Shown here: positions 28,300 through 37,855 of the stretch, piece by piece
Position numbering within the stretch: the stretch's first letter is position 1
How the letters are laid out: the number at the start of each line of letters is the position of its first letter
From: Jonesia denitrificans DSM 20603
GTDB taxonomy: Bacteria; Actinomycetota; Actinomycetes; Actinomycetales; Cellulomonadaceae
Direction: 5' to 3'
DNA length: 64,000 nucleotides
Assembly (NCBI RefSeq): GCF_000024065.1
Contig: NC_013174.1
Coordinates: 2,685,647-2,749,646 of the forward strand
Position numbers and translations under genes: made by a program
The notes under the pieces: model-generated
Told to the model about the DNA's origin: nothing
The model's database searches: none
What the model saw: the letters and a program-made list of their open reading frames with translations, nothing else

Positions 28300-28398
28300 C
28301 GTTCACCCGCGTTTCCGCCCGTGCGCTCCCCCTCGCCCGCGTCTTCATCCACACCCCGTCTCCTTACCCGTTTCCCCACCCCCAACTGACAGGCCACC

Positions 28399-29685
28399 AT
28401 GTCTTTACGCCACGACCTTGGCACCCTGTTGAGGCTGCCCGACTTTCGCCGATTCTTCGCGATCCGGTTACTGTGCCAGTCAGGCGATGGTATGTTTCAG
28501 GCCGCACTTGCCACCTTGTTCTTTTTCTCCCCACAATCCCAAGGAACACCAGAATCGATTGCACTAGCGCTTGTGGTGTTGTTATCACCGTTTACGGTGA
28601 TTGGGCCGTTTGTGGGCGGTTTTCTTGACCGGTGGCCACGCCGCACCACGATGGTGGTGTCTGATGCGATTCGTGTCACCCTGACGCTGGCGATCATCAC
28701 CATCATTCTCACCATCGGGATGAACCCAGCAGTGTATGCTCTCGCCCTCGCGGCCCTGTCCTTGAACAGGTTCCTCCTGGCCGCACTTGGGGCGTCCTTG
28801 CCACGAGTTGTGGAACGAGACGAACTCCTCCTTGCGAACGCGATCCTCCCCACAATCGGTGCCGCCGCCACAGGGTTGGGGGCGGTCACAGGCCTCGGCG
28901 TGGGGTTACTGTTTCCTGAAGGTCAACTACGTGACGCGGCGATGCTTGGCCTCGCAATCCTCCTGTTTACCGGGTCCATCATTGTCACCCTAGGTTTCCC
29001 ACGCACTCGCCTTGGCCCAGAACCTCACGACATCACCACAATCACCGTGTGGACAACGCTGCGCGAACTGGGCGCAGCACTACGGACAGTCCGCCACCTG
29101 CGAACCCCCGCTCTTGCGTTGGGTGTCATGGCAGCGATGCGTCTGGCCTACGGCAGCATCTTTGTCGCCTCAATCCTCATGTCACGAAACCTATTCGGCC
29201 GCGGGCTCGAGTTGTTTGGCCAGATCATCGCGATCACCGCTGTGGGGTTCGCCATCGCCATTGTGCTCACCCCCATTATTGTCCGGCGTATTGGCGAGGG
29301 CCGCTGGGTGATGATCACCATGCTGACCTGCGCTGCCGCACACATTCTTGTGGTGGTGCACCTGTCCGTACTGACGATGCTGATCGCTTCGTTTTTCCTG
29401 GGCCTTGGAACACAGGGCGCAAAAATCGCGATCGACACCATCATTCAACGGGAAACCCCAGACGAATACTTGGGGCGCACCTTCACCGTGTATGACATGG
29501 CTTTCAACCTGGCGTTCATGGGTGCTGGTGGGCTTGGCGCTCTCTTCCTCCCATTGACCGGCGTCAACACTGTGTTCTTTACGATGCTCGGGCTGGTGTA
29601 CCTGGCCCTCGCCCTGACAGGCCGGTATGGTTTCGTCAGTCGCGTAGTTGATGTTTCTCCGCCTGCCCGGGTCACAGCGACCTAA
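28399..29685 (+). CDS. MFS transporter
   Basis: A 428-residue membrane protein with twelve predicted helices. It has the MFS loop motif between helices 2 and 3 (GGFLDRWPRRT) and matching pattern later. Actinobacterial genomes often keep this MFS gene next to padR-ino1, but its substrate is not known; export of a small metabolite or drug is likely. A hairpin separates it from ino1, so it may have its own promoter. Confidence 0.85.
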   Translation: MSLRHDLGTLLRLPDFRRFFAIRLLCQSGDGMFQAALATLFFFSPQSQGTPESIALALVVLLSPFTVIGPFVGGFLDRWPRRTTMVVSDAIRVTLTLAIITIILTIGMNPAVYALALAALSLNRFLLAALGASLPRVVERDELLLANAILPTIGAAATGLGAVTGLGVGLLFPEGQLRDAAMLGLAILLFTGSIIVTLGFPRTRLGPEPHDITTITVWTTLRELGAALRTVRHLRTPALALGVMAAMRLAYGSIFVASILMSRNLFGRGLELFGQIIAITAVGFAIAIVLTPIIVRRIGEGRWVMITMLTCAAAHILVVVHLSVLTMLIASFFLGLGTQGAKIAIDTIIQRETPDEYLGRTFTVYDMAFNLAFMGAGGLGALFLPLTGVNTVFFTMLGLVYLALALTGRYGFVSRVVDVSPPARVTAT

Positions 29686-29742
29686 CCTCCTGCTTTCCCT
29701 TCGCTCAGCACCACCCCACACGCCACTGCCACCTATTTCCCT

Positions 29743-29810
29743 GTGTGGACCATTCTGGACGCGAGAGTGCGCAAATTTGTGGGCCTCACACAAACAAAGT
29801 GGTCCCCACA
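29743..29810. repeat. 68-nt inverted-repeat element, copy A
   Basis: One of three intergenic copies. The left end is GTGTGGACCATTCTGG and the right end CAAAGTGGTCCCCACA, which is nearly its reverse complement. The two ends are exactly as far apart as in copies B and C, while the centre differs. It lies between the MFS gene and the AbiEi-like gene, in a 318-bp gap with no other feature seen. Confidence 0.75.
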
Positions 29811-30003
29811 GATCGGGTCACATGGTTCCCCACCCAAGCAACATCAACACACAACCCAACCGTGACCCCCAAAGCAAGGCAGCGCATCGGCAAACAAGGC
29901 CTGCGAGTTGTCCACAGCGCGCCAGCAAAAGACAATCCACCGCTCTTCATTACGCACGTGTTCGGCGTAAGGGCTTCACCACCGGCCACGCTACTGTCAG
30001 CGG

Positions 30004-31110
30004 GTGCCTCGACCCATCACACACGCGCAACCGCCCCAGGAAGCACCCCCCACCTCAGACGTTCACCCCACTCCGCCGCGACCACGCACACAGAAGGTCA
30101 CGCCAGCATCCCGAGTCAGGTCGCCGCGCTCCGCGTTGCACGTCGAGTCCACGGTGCACAGTCAAGCGTCCCAACCAGAATTGCCCCTCGTGATCAGTCG
30201 CGCTGACCTCGCACCACATGAACTCAAACGATTGACCACCCAAGGAATACTGGTTCGAGTTTTGCCAGGGCGCTACGTTTTTGCTGACAGTTACCCCGTT
30301 GGGAACTCTTTCGACGCTCTACGTCACCGACAACTGACCCACATCAGTGCGACCCGTCTCACCATGTCACACCGATCTGTGATGAGTCATGCAAGCGCTG
30401 CCGCCCTCCATGATCTTGTTGTTCCAGGATCTGACGTTCGAGTTCACATCACAGAGGCGCACGGCAATTCCCGCGGCAAAGTTGGGGTAGTTAGGCACCG
30501 AAACGCACTTCCACCAGAGCACGTTACTACCCGCAACGGCGTTCACGTGACAACCCTCGAACGGACGGTGGTGGATTGCGCTCGAACACTCAACCCGGTC
30601 GACGCCCTCATCATTGCGGACTCCGCATCAGCGAACGGGATGGATCGGGCAAAAGCGTTGGGCATCATGAACTCACTGGCTGATCGCCGAGGGACACGAA
30701 AAGCACAGTGGGTTCTCCAACACGCCAGCAACGGCAGTGAATCACCTGGCGAAACACGCACGCGGGCGTTGGCTATTGCGGCGGGTTTGCCGTCGCTTCG
30801 CACACAACAGAAGATCCGTACTGACCGTGGAACGTTCTACGCTGACCTTGCCTGCGAGGAACACCGCTTCATTCTTGAATACGACGGTCGCGACAAGTAC
30901 ACGTCCCCGGAGGACCTTTTCGCTGAGAAACTCCGCGAAGACGCGATCCGCTCCACCGGGTGGGCCGTGATGCGCGTCACAGCCCGTGATTTTCGCGACG
31001 CGCCAGCATTTGTTGGAAAGATCCGTGAGTTCGCGCGCAATTGTGGCGCCCGGACTTTAGGAAAGATCACTCCCGATGTGATTGCTGCCTTTACCCACCG
31101 GGCGCGGTAG
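30004..31110 (+). CDS. AbiEi-type antitoxin-domain protein with nuclease-like C-terminus
   Basis: Up to 368 residues; the true start is uncertain. The first 50 residues are Pro-rich and unlike the family, and in-frame GTG codons at 30154 and 30190 fit better. A winged-helix AbiEi_4-like region (ISRADLAPHELKRLTTQGILVRVLPGRYVFAD) is followed by a middle domain and a C-terminal DUF559/Vsr-like nuclease core: Glu in SPGETRTRA, Asp in FYADLACEEH and FILEYDGRDKY. Such proteins are frequent in Actinobacteria as solitary genes. No AbiEii-type nucleotidyltransferase toxin lies beside it. It is flanked by 68-nt elements A and B, which it might bind. The function is unproven. Confidence 0.7.
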   Translation: MPRPITHAQPPQEAPPTSDVHPTPPRPRTQKVTPASRVRSPRSALHVESTVHSQASQPELPLVISRADLAPHELKRLTTQGILVRVLPGRYVFADSYPVGNSFDALRHRQLTHISATRLTMSHRSVMSHASAAALHDLVVPGSDVRVHITEAHGNSRGKVGVVRHRNALPPEHVTTRNGVHVTTLERTVVDCARTLNPVDALIIADSASANGMDRAKALGIMNSLADRRGTRKAQWVLQHASNGSESPGETRTRALAIAAGLPSLRTQQKIRTDRGTFYADLACEEHRFILEYDGRDKYTSPEDLFAEKLREDAIRSTGWAVMRVTARDFRDAPAFVGKIREFARNCGARTLGKITPDVIAAFTHRAR

Positions 31111-31186
31111 CGAGGAACTGAGGAAAAGGTAATTCTGACATGGCACCCGCATGACACCCGCCCGCTCGACACTCACACAACGACAA

Positions 31187-31250
31187 GCGTGCGGCGTGCG
31201 GCGTGCGGCGTGCGGCGTGCGGCGTGCGGCGTGCGGCGTGCGGCGTGCGG
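31187..31250. repeat. Heptanucleotide tandem repeat (GCGTGCG x9)
   Basis: Nine perfect copies of the 7-mer GCGTGCG run from 31187 to 31249 and merge into the left arm of element B (GTGCGGACCATT). Such perfect arrays are hypervariable by strand slippage. Short open frames across it are artefacts of the repeat. Confidence 0.95.
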
Positions 31251-31312
31251 ACCATTATGGTCACGCGTGGACCAAAATTCACCACATTCGCACAATCAAA
31301 GTGGTCCACACA
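31245..31312. repeat. 68-nt inverted-repeat element, copy B
   Basis: The left end is GTGCGGACCATTATGG and the right end CAAAGTGGTCCACACA, with the same 68-nt length as copies A and C. A second left-type half-site, GCGTGGACCA, starts exactly 20 nt after the first. The heptamer array abuts its left edge. It lies between the AbiEi-like gene and the convergent Imm22-like gene. Confidence 0.8.
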
Positions 31313-31348
31313 AAACGAAAGGCGGATCGGTGAGCCGCCGCTGCATGA

Positions 31349-31738
31349 TTAGCCGACTTCGTAGTCGAAGACACCCAGCAACTGCATCCGGCTTTGTTCA
31401 ACCACGCGCACGTCTGAGGCATCCAGGTCGTAGATCGCGTAGAGCGCGTTAATTTTTCCGTTTTCTGGAAGTTGAGCACGCACAGCATTCGCGAATGAGC
31501 GCGCATGGGATAAACGAATCAGTCCCGCGTTGATGTCCCCGTGCACGGCTTCAGCAGCATCGAGGTTGTAGTCACCCAGCCGAACATCTGTGAGGAAATC
31601 GCTGCTCATGGGCTTGCCTTCACGACTTGTGATGTCCAGGTAGGTCATGAATGCGTCTGCGTCGCGGAAGCGCCCTCCCCACACGCTCACTTTCCGTGGA
31701 GCGTGGTGGCGGGTGTGTGTCATACGTGTTGAGGCCAT
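31349..31738 (-). CDS. Imm22/DUF4284-like small protein
   Basis: A 129-residue soluble protein. The pattern VSVWGGRFRDADAFMTYLDI near the start, SDFLTDVRLGDYNLD in the middle and INALYAIYDLDA near the end resembles the Immunity-22 (DUF4284) family, whose members are thought to protect against polymorphic toxins. No toxin gene is adjacent, so this is an orphan. The match is by eye and moderate. It is the only gene between elements B and C. The ATG at 31738 or at 31723 may be the start. Confidence 0.55.
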   Translation of the reverse strand: MASTRMTHTRHHAPRKVSVWGGRFRDADAFMTYLDITSREGKPMSSDFLTDVRLGDYNLDAAEAVHGDINAGLIRLSHARSFANAVRAQLPENGKINALYAIYDLDASDVRVVEQSRMQLLGVFDYEVG

Positions 31739-31916
31739 AGGAAAACTCTAGCTGGGCTAAGCAGTTGTCTAGGTGTGAGGTTCGGCGTTCACAGTAGGTT
31801 GTTGACCACTTTTCGATGCGCCACCTCAGTTCCCATGAGCGACCACCGTTGCTGTGCGCACCTCGCGACACACCCGCATCACGCGCGCCACCCCACGCCA
31901 CCCCACGACCGAGCGC
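31739..31916. other. Gene-free stretch left of element C, with a 10-nt duplication
   Basis: No gene was seen here. A 10-nt unit CGCCACCCCA occurs twice in tandem (31886-31905) just left of element C. A GACCACTTTTCG fragment near 31803 weakly resembles an element arm but has no partner. Confidence 0.5.
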
Positions 31917-31984
31917 GTGAGGACCACTTTGGGTGTGTGAGGACCAGAAGAACTGGTGTCCACACGCTCAAAGTGGTCCACACA
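31917..31984. repeat. 68-nt inverted-repeat element, copy C
   Basis: The most symmetrical copy. The left end is GTGAGGACCACTTTGG and the right end CAAAGTGGTCCACACA. The left 10-mer GTGAGGACCA is repeated 20 nt inside, and TGGTGTCCACAC mirrors it on the right, so the copy is a nested inverted repeat with four half-sites. It lies between the Imm22-like gene and glf. Confidence 0.85.
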
Positions 31985-32018
31985 GCGGGGTGGGGTGAGT
32001 CCAGCGGGGTGGGGTGAG
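31983..32018. repeat. Tandem 17-mer duplication at the right edge of element C
   Basis: CAGCGGGGTGGGGTGAG occurs at 31983-31999 and again at 32002-32018 (19-nt period), starting at the last bases of element C. The remaining 120 bp to glf hold its promoter region; no gene was seen. Confidence 0.85.
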
Positions 32019-32133
32019 CACAGCAGGACGTGTCCGGTGTGCCCGCGTCAAACGGGGCGGGCTAGACTCGTGGCGAGAACGAGACGCTCGGTGACGCGGG
32101 AGCCTGAGCTGACCGGTACCGCGGAGCATGTGA

Positions 32134-33288
<1,155 letters not shown>

Positions 33289-33357
33289 TCCCGCCACACG
33301 GTGCCTCAACTCCAGCGTCTGGCAAGCCAGTCGCTGCGAACCGTCCCAGATCTGAGC

Positions 33358-33420
33358 GGGGCGTTGATGTACCGATCAGGGGCGTTGATGTACCGGTCAT
33401 AGGCGTTGGCGCATCGACCG
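33358..33420. repeat. 21-nt tandem repeat in the glf-GH3 gap
   Basis: Two nearly identical 21-mers (GGGGCGTTGATGTACCGATCA, then the same with GGTCA at the end) are followed by a third degenerate copy. The 21-nt period would keep a reading frame, but no convincing gene covers it. The rest of the 395-bp gap (33289-33683) shows only the GH3 ribosome site. Confidence 0.75.
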
Positions 33421-33683
33421 TGGGCTTTATTGACCTCCGGGTGGACGGTCCTAGTGAACAGGTTGTGCAGGAAAACTGACAGGACGTGCCGCGAACGGTT
33501 ATGGGGTCGTGTGGTCTCCCTAGACTCGTGCTGAGTCCACAGCGCATGTGCGGTGGCACCCGCTAGTTGGGTGTCGGGGCGCCCTTCGGTTGGGTGCTTG
33601 GTGACGGTGGTGTCACTGCCGTGGGTGTGCGGTCGCGTTGTGTGTCAGCGGGACCCTCAAGTCTGTTGCAAAGGAGCCTCGTG

Positions 33684-36125
33684 ATGAGCCGGTCTGTCCT
33701 CGATGTTGATTCTGTGGTGTCGTCGTTGACGCTGCTCGAGAAGGCCGCGCTGCTGAGTGGCGAGAATGTGTGGGAGTCGCGGTCGGTGCGCCGGTTGGGT
33801 GTTCCGTCGATGTTTTTTGCTGATGGTCCGCACGGGTTGCGACGTCAGTCGGGGCCTTCTGATCACTTGGGTTTGCATGAGTCGGAGAAGTCGACGTGTT
33901 TCCCTACTGCAGCAACGTTGGCGAACAGTTGGGACCCGCAGTTGACGCAGCGTGTGGGGGCGGCGATTGGTGCTGAGGCTGCTCAGCAGGGTGTTCAGGT
34001 GCTTCTTGGTCCTGGGTTGAACATTAAGCGTAGCCCGGTGGGTGGCCGCAACTTTGAGTATTACTCGGAGGATCCGCTGCTCAGTGGTGTGTTGGCTGCT
34101 GGTTTTGTGCGTGGTGTGCAGTCGCAGGGTGTTGCCGCGACTCCGAAGCATTTTGCTGCGAACTCTCAGGAGTTGTTGCGGATGGCGAATGATTCGGTGG
34201 TTGATGAGCGCACGTTGCGGGAAATGTATTTGACGGGTTTTGAGATTGTTGTGCGGCAGGCGGCGCCGTGGGCGTTGATGTCGAGTTACAACAAGGTCAA
34301 TGGAGTGTATGCGAATGAGAATTCGGCATTGTTGTCGGATATTTTGCGTGGCGAGTGGGGCTTTGATGGTGCGGTGATCACGGACTGGGGTGGCGGTAAT
34401 GATGCTGTTGCTGCGGTTGAGGCGGGGAGCGCGTTGGAGATGCCGTCGCCTGGTTTGGATTCGGCACGTCAGATTGTGTCGGCGGTGGATCGTGGCGTGT
34501 TGGCTATGGCAGACGTTGACGCGCGGGTTCGTGAGTTGTTGACGTTGGCAGCTCGCACATCGACGCCGACTCGTGGGCGGGTGGATGTTGACGCGCATCA
34601 TCAGTTGGCACGTGAGGCTGCGGCTTCCTCAATGGTGTTGCTGCGCAATGAGGGTGGTGTCTTGCCGTTGGCTGGGCAGGCTCGTGTTGCTGTTGTTGGT
34701 GATTTTGCGCGTGCTCCTCGTTATCAGGGTGCTGGTTCGTCTCAGGTGAATCCTTATCGGGTGGTTGATGCCGCGCATGCGGTGGAGAAGACCCCTGTTC
34801 AGTGCGTGTCGATGACGCAGGGTTTCCGTCGCGATGGGGTGGCGGATGCGGCGTTGTTGCGTGAGTCGGTTGAGGCGGCGTCGCGTGCTGATGTGGTGGT
34901 GATGTTTGTTGGTTTGCCAGAGCTGTATGAGTCTGAGGGTATTGATCGTGCTGATTTGTCGTTGCCGGCAAATCAGGTGGAGGCCATTGAGGCTGTTGCT
35001 GGCGTGAATGACAACGTTGTGGTTGTTCTTGCTGCTGGTGGTGTGGTGGAGATGCCGTGGCGTGATCGTGTGAAGGCGATTGTGCATGGGTATTTGAATG
35101 GTCAGGCTGGTGGCCAGGCTGTGTGGGATGTGTTGACTGGGGTTGTGAACCCTGGTGGCCGGTTGGCTGAGACGTTTGTGGAGTCGTTGTCGGATCACCC
35201 GACGGCCGATATTTTCCCGGCTGATGGTCCGACTGCACAGTACCGTGAGGGCCTGTTTGTGGGGTACCGGTATTTTTCGACTGTTGATGCGCCGGTGGCG
35301 TTTCCCTTCGGGTTTGGGTTGAGTTATACGTCGTTTGCGTATGAGGACTTCTCTGTTGAGGGTGACAGCGTGGCGGTAACGGTCCGGAATACGGGTGTTG
35401 TTGCTGGTCATGAGGTTGTTCAGGTGTATGTGTCGGGTCCTCAGGTGAGTGCGTTTGTTCGCCCTGCGCGGGTGCTTGCTGGGTTTTCTCGGGTGTTTGT
35501 TGAGCCTGGTGAGTCGGTGCGGGTGCGGGTTGTTCTGGCTGGTGAGGCGCTTCGTTCCTTTGATGTTGGTCGGGGTTCGTGGGTTCGTGAAAACGGCGTG
35601 TACCGGGTTCAGGTGGGGTCGCATGTCAATGATGTGCGTGCTGAGGGTTCCTTTGAGGTCAGGGATGGGGTTGCGGTGGAGCGCCCTGTGAATGCTGATG
35701 CGTTGGGCGTGTATTGGACTGGTGAGGTGCGTTCGGTGCCTGATGCAGCTTTTGCCGCCTTGCTGGGTCGCGATGTGCCCTCGTCGCAGTGGCAGCCTGG
35801 TCCGCTTGATGTGAATGATCCGATTTCGCGGTGGAGTCAGGCGCGCAGCCCGTTGGCACGGTGTGCCGCGTGGGTGTTGCGGTCGTTGATTCGCCGGTCG
35901 GAGAAAAAAGGGAAACCGGATTTGAATTTGTTGTTCTTGTCGAATATGCCGGTGCGGGCTATTGGCAAAATGACTAATGGCGCAATGAGCATGGAGATGG
36001 TTCATGCATTGTTGCTTGTGGTGAATGGGCATCACATTCGTGGAATTGGGCGTTTGGTTTCTGCGTGGTGGCGCAACATGTCGCTCAACCGGGCGACTCG
36101 CCGTGAGTTGGCGGGCGGTTCCTGA
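33684..36125 (+). CDS. Glycoside hydrolase family 3 beta-glycosidase
   Basis: An 813-residue GH3 enzyme. The N-terminal barrel carries SMFFADGPHGLR, PKHFAANSQE and the nucleophile loop AVITDWGGGNDAV (catalytic Asp). An alpha/beta sandwich domain (about residues 330-560) and a fibronectin III-like domain (VRNTGVVAGHEVVQVYVSGPQ) follow. About 80 basic residues at the C-terminus have no assigned domain. No signal peptide is visible, so it should act in the cytoplasm on imported or recycled oligosaccharides. The ATG at 33684 has AAGGAG seven bases upstream; the GTG at 33681 is an alternative. Codons are notably rich in G and T at the third position. Confidence 0.92.
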   Translation: MSRSVLDVDSVVSSLTLLEKAALLSGENVWESRSVRRLGVPSMFFADGPHGLRRQSGPSDHLGLHESEKSTCFPTAATLANSWDPQLTQRVGAAIGAEAAQQGVQVLLGPGLNIKRSPVGGRNFEYYSEDPLLSGVLAAGFVRGVQSQGVAATPKHFAANSQELLRMANDSVVDERTLREMYLTGFEIVVRQAAPWALMSSYNKVNGVYANENSALLSDILRGEWGFDGAVITDWGGGNDAVAAVEAGSALEMPSPGLDSARQIVSAVDRGVLAMADVDARVRELLTLAARTSTPTRGRVDVDAHHQLAREAAASSMVLLRNEGGVLPLAGQARVAVVGDFARAPRYQGAGSSQVNPYRVVDAAHAVEKTPVQCVSMTQGFRRDGVADAALLRESVEAASRADVVVMFVGLPELYESEGIDRADLSLPANQVEAIEAVAGVNDNVVVVLAAGGVVEMPWRDRVKAIVHGYLNGQAGGQAVWDVLTGVVNPGGRLAETFVESLSDHPTADIFPADGPTAQYREGLFVGYRYFSTVDAPVAFPFGFGLSYTSFAYEDFSVEGDSVAVTVRNTGVVAGHEVVQVYVSGPQVSAFVRPARVLAGFSRVFVEPGESVRVRVVLAGEALRSFDVGRGSWVRENGVYRVQVGSHVNDVRAEGSFEVRDGVAVERPVNADALGVYWTGEVRSVPDAAFAALLGRDVPSSQWQPGPLDVNDPISRWSQARSPLARCAAWVLRSLIRRSEKKGKPDLNLLFLSNMPVRAIGKMTNGAMSMEMVHALLLVVNGHHIRGIGRLVSAWWRNMSLNRATRRELAGGS

Positions 36126-36187
36126 GTTTTTGTGCCCCAGGTTGGGGTGTCTTGTCATTCGTTGTGTAAGTCACTGAGGAGTTGCTG

Positions 36188-36829
36188 ATGTCTGCTATCC
36201 GCTCATGGTGGGAGTCATACCGGGAGAAACATCCCGAACTGTCCACCTTCTTGATGTTCTTTTTGGTGAGTAACGGGGTGACGGTTCTTCAGCTTGCTCT
36301 GATGCCGCTCTTTCGTGCTTTGTTTGCTGGCACCGCATTAATTGATACCGATTTTCAGGTGTTGGCCGTGGGGTCAAACATTGACGGGTCGCAGTATTAC
36401 ATGTTTGATTATGCGGCTGGTGCTTTGCCTGAGGGTGGGGGTGGACTCGCCTACTTCTTGGCTGTTCAGATCACGATTCTCATTGCTCAGGTCATCAATT
36501 TCTTCCTGCAGCGTAGCGTGGCGTTCCGGTCGAAAACGTCGATCGCGAAAGCGGCGATGTGGTATTTCATCGCGTACATTGCCATCACTTTCCTTGCCGC
36601 CGCCGCCCAAGGGTTCTACAAGGCGCCAATCTATGACTTCTTCATTGACTTGTGGGGTCGCACTGGTGAAACCACGGCTGATGTCATCACAATGATCATC
36701 AACAGTGCCATCTCATTCTGGGTGTTTTACCCCATTTTGAAGATCATCTTTAAAGACCGGACAACTGTGGCTGATACACTCCCAGCGGCATCAGATGATG
36801 CACCCGCCACCTCGTCGAATGGGCAGTGA
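36188..36829 (+). CDS. GtrA-like membrane protein
   Basis: A 213-residue protein with four predicted membrane helices (LMFFLVSNGVTVLQLALMP, FLAVQITILIAQVINFFLQ, MWYFIAYIAITFLAAAAQG and a last one near residue 180). The VINFFLQRSVAFRSK pattern resembles GtrA-family proteins, which are thought to move lipid-linked sugars. The insert between helices 1 and 2 is longer than usual. GAGGAG precedes the ATG. It lies 62 bp after the GH3 gene and 6 bp before the GT2 gene, which supports a glycan role. Confidence 0.65.
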   Translation: MSAIRSWWESYREKHPELSTFLMFFLVSNGVTVLQLALMPLFRALFAGTALIDTDFQVLAVGSNIDGSQYYMFDYAAGALPEGGGGLAYFLAVQITILIAQVINFFLQRSVAFRSKTSIAKAAMWYFIAYIAITFLAAAAQGFYKAPIYDFFIDLWGRTGETTADVITMIINSAISFWVFYPILKIIFKDRTTVADTLPAASDDAPATSSNGQ

Positions 36830-36835
36830 TACACC

Positions 36836-37855
36836 ATGTCCGCCACGTTGTTAACCCTGGTTGTTCCCGCCTATAACTCGGCACCCTACCTGCACCGGTG
36901 CATTGATTCACTCCTTGGTGAAGACCGTGTTGAGGTCGTGATTGTCAACGATGGATCCACCGATGACACTGCTGCAATCGCTGACGCCTACGCATTCGCA
37001 CACCCCCAGGTCGTGCGGGTCATCCACCAGGTCAACGCCGGCCACGGTGGTGCAGTGAACGCAGGAATCGCCGCCGCACGCGGCGAGTATGTCAAGGTTG
37101 TTGACTCCGATGACTGGCTCAACCGTGATGCTCTACGCGCCTTACTATCAACGATCGTGGAGCAAGAGTCGCGTGGGGTGCGCATCGACGCGTTTATCAC
37201 GAACTTCGTCAAGGAACGCGAGGGAGCACGTCACTGTCCGGCCACGCGGTACACCAATGTGATGCCGCAGGGCCGTCCATTTGGGTGGTCAGAAGTGGGC
37301 GCTTTCCGTACCCGACAACACCTCATGATGCATGCCGTGTGTTTCCGCACTGAGGTGATTCGCGCATCCGGATTGCAACTCCCTGAGCACACGTTCTATG
37401 TGGATAATCTGTTTGTTTTTGTGCCGCTGATCCACACCCGCACGGTGTACTACCTCAATGTTGATCTGTACCGGTACTTTATTGGCCGCGACGACCAATC
37501 AGTAGCTCACGACGTGATGATTCGCCGCTCCGATCAGCACGTGAAAGTCACTCGCCTCCTTCTTGATGCCATGCCGGCACGTGGAAGCGTGGATACTCAA
37601 CTGTTCTCCTACCTCATCCACCACCTGGAAGTGGTCTGTGCCATCACGTCGATCGTGCTTCTGCACGCCGGTGGGCGAGAGAATCTCGCCACGCGCACAG
37701 CGTTGTGGAATGACATTCGCGCCAAAGACGCCTGGCTGCATGCCCGGTTGCGCCGGTCCCTGGTGGGGACCACAAGTAACCTACCCGGGTCCGCAGGCCG
37801 GAAAATTTCGGTGGCCGCGTATCACATCGCCCGGCGGGTAGTCGGGTTCAGTTAG
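36836..37855 (+). CDS. Family 2 glycosyltransferase
   Basis: A 339-residue GT-A enzyme. The N-terminal domain has the GT2 nucleotide-sugar motifs VVPAYNSAPYLHRCIDSLL, VIVNDGSTDDT, NAGHGGAVNAGI and the metal-binding VDSDDW. No membrane helix is obvious. The acceptor is unknown. It is the last gene of the glf cluster, and its end overlaps the convergent FAD/decarboxylase gene by 8 bp. Confidence 0.92.
   Translation: MSATLLTLVVPAYNSAPYLHRCIDSLLGEDRVEVVIVNDGSTDDTAAIADAYAFAHPQVVRVIHQVNAGHGGAVNAGIAAARGEYVKVVDSDDWLNRDALRALLSTIVEQESRGVRIDAFITNFVKEREGARHCPATRYTNVMPQGRPFGWSEVGAFRTRQHLMMHAVCFRTEVIRASGLQLPEHTFYVDNLFVFVPLIHTRTVYYLNVDLYRYFIGRDDQSVAHDVMIRRSDQHVKVTRLLLDAMPARGSVDTQLFSYLIHHLEVVCAITSIVLLHAGGRENLATRTALWNDIRAKDAWLHARLRRSLVGTTSNLPGSAGRKISVAAYHIARRVVGFS

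Noticed and set aside
31151..31452. Open frames across the heptamer repeat
   Set aside because: A 7-nt repeat without stop codons opens all frames; the translated strings are simple repeats with no other support.
29743..31984. The 68-nt elements as integron attC sites or CRISPR repeats
   Set aside because: They lack the GTTRRRY/RYYYAAC core of attC, and only three copies exist at irregular distances with no spacers and no integrase or cas gene.
34629..36158. A 509-residue open frame antisense to the GH3 gene
   Set aside because: It is a shadow of the G/T-rich codon usage of GH3. Its composition (very rich in His, Asn, Thr, Arg) fits no fold, and GH3 motifs are clear on the other strand.
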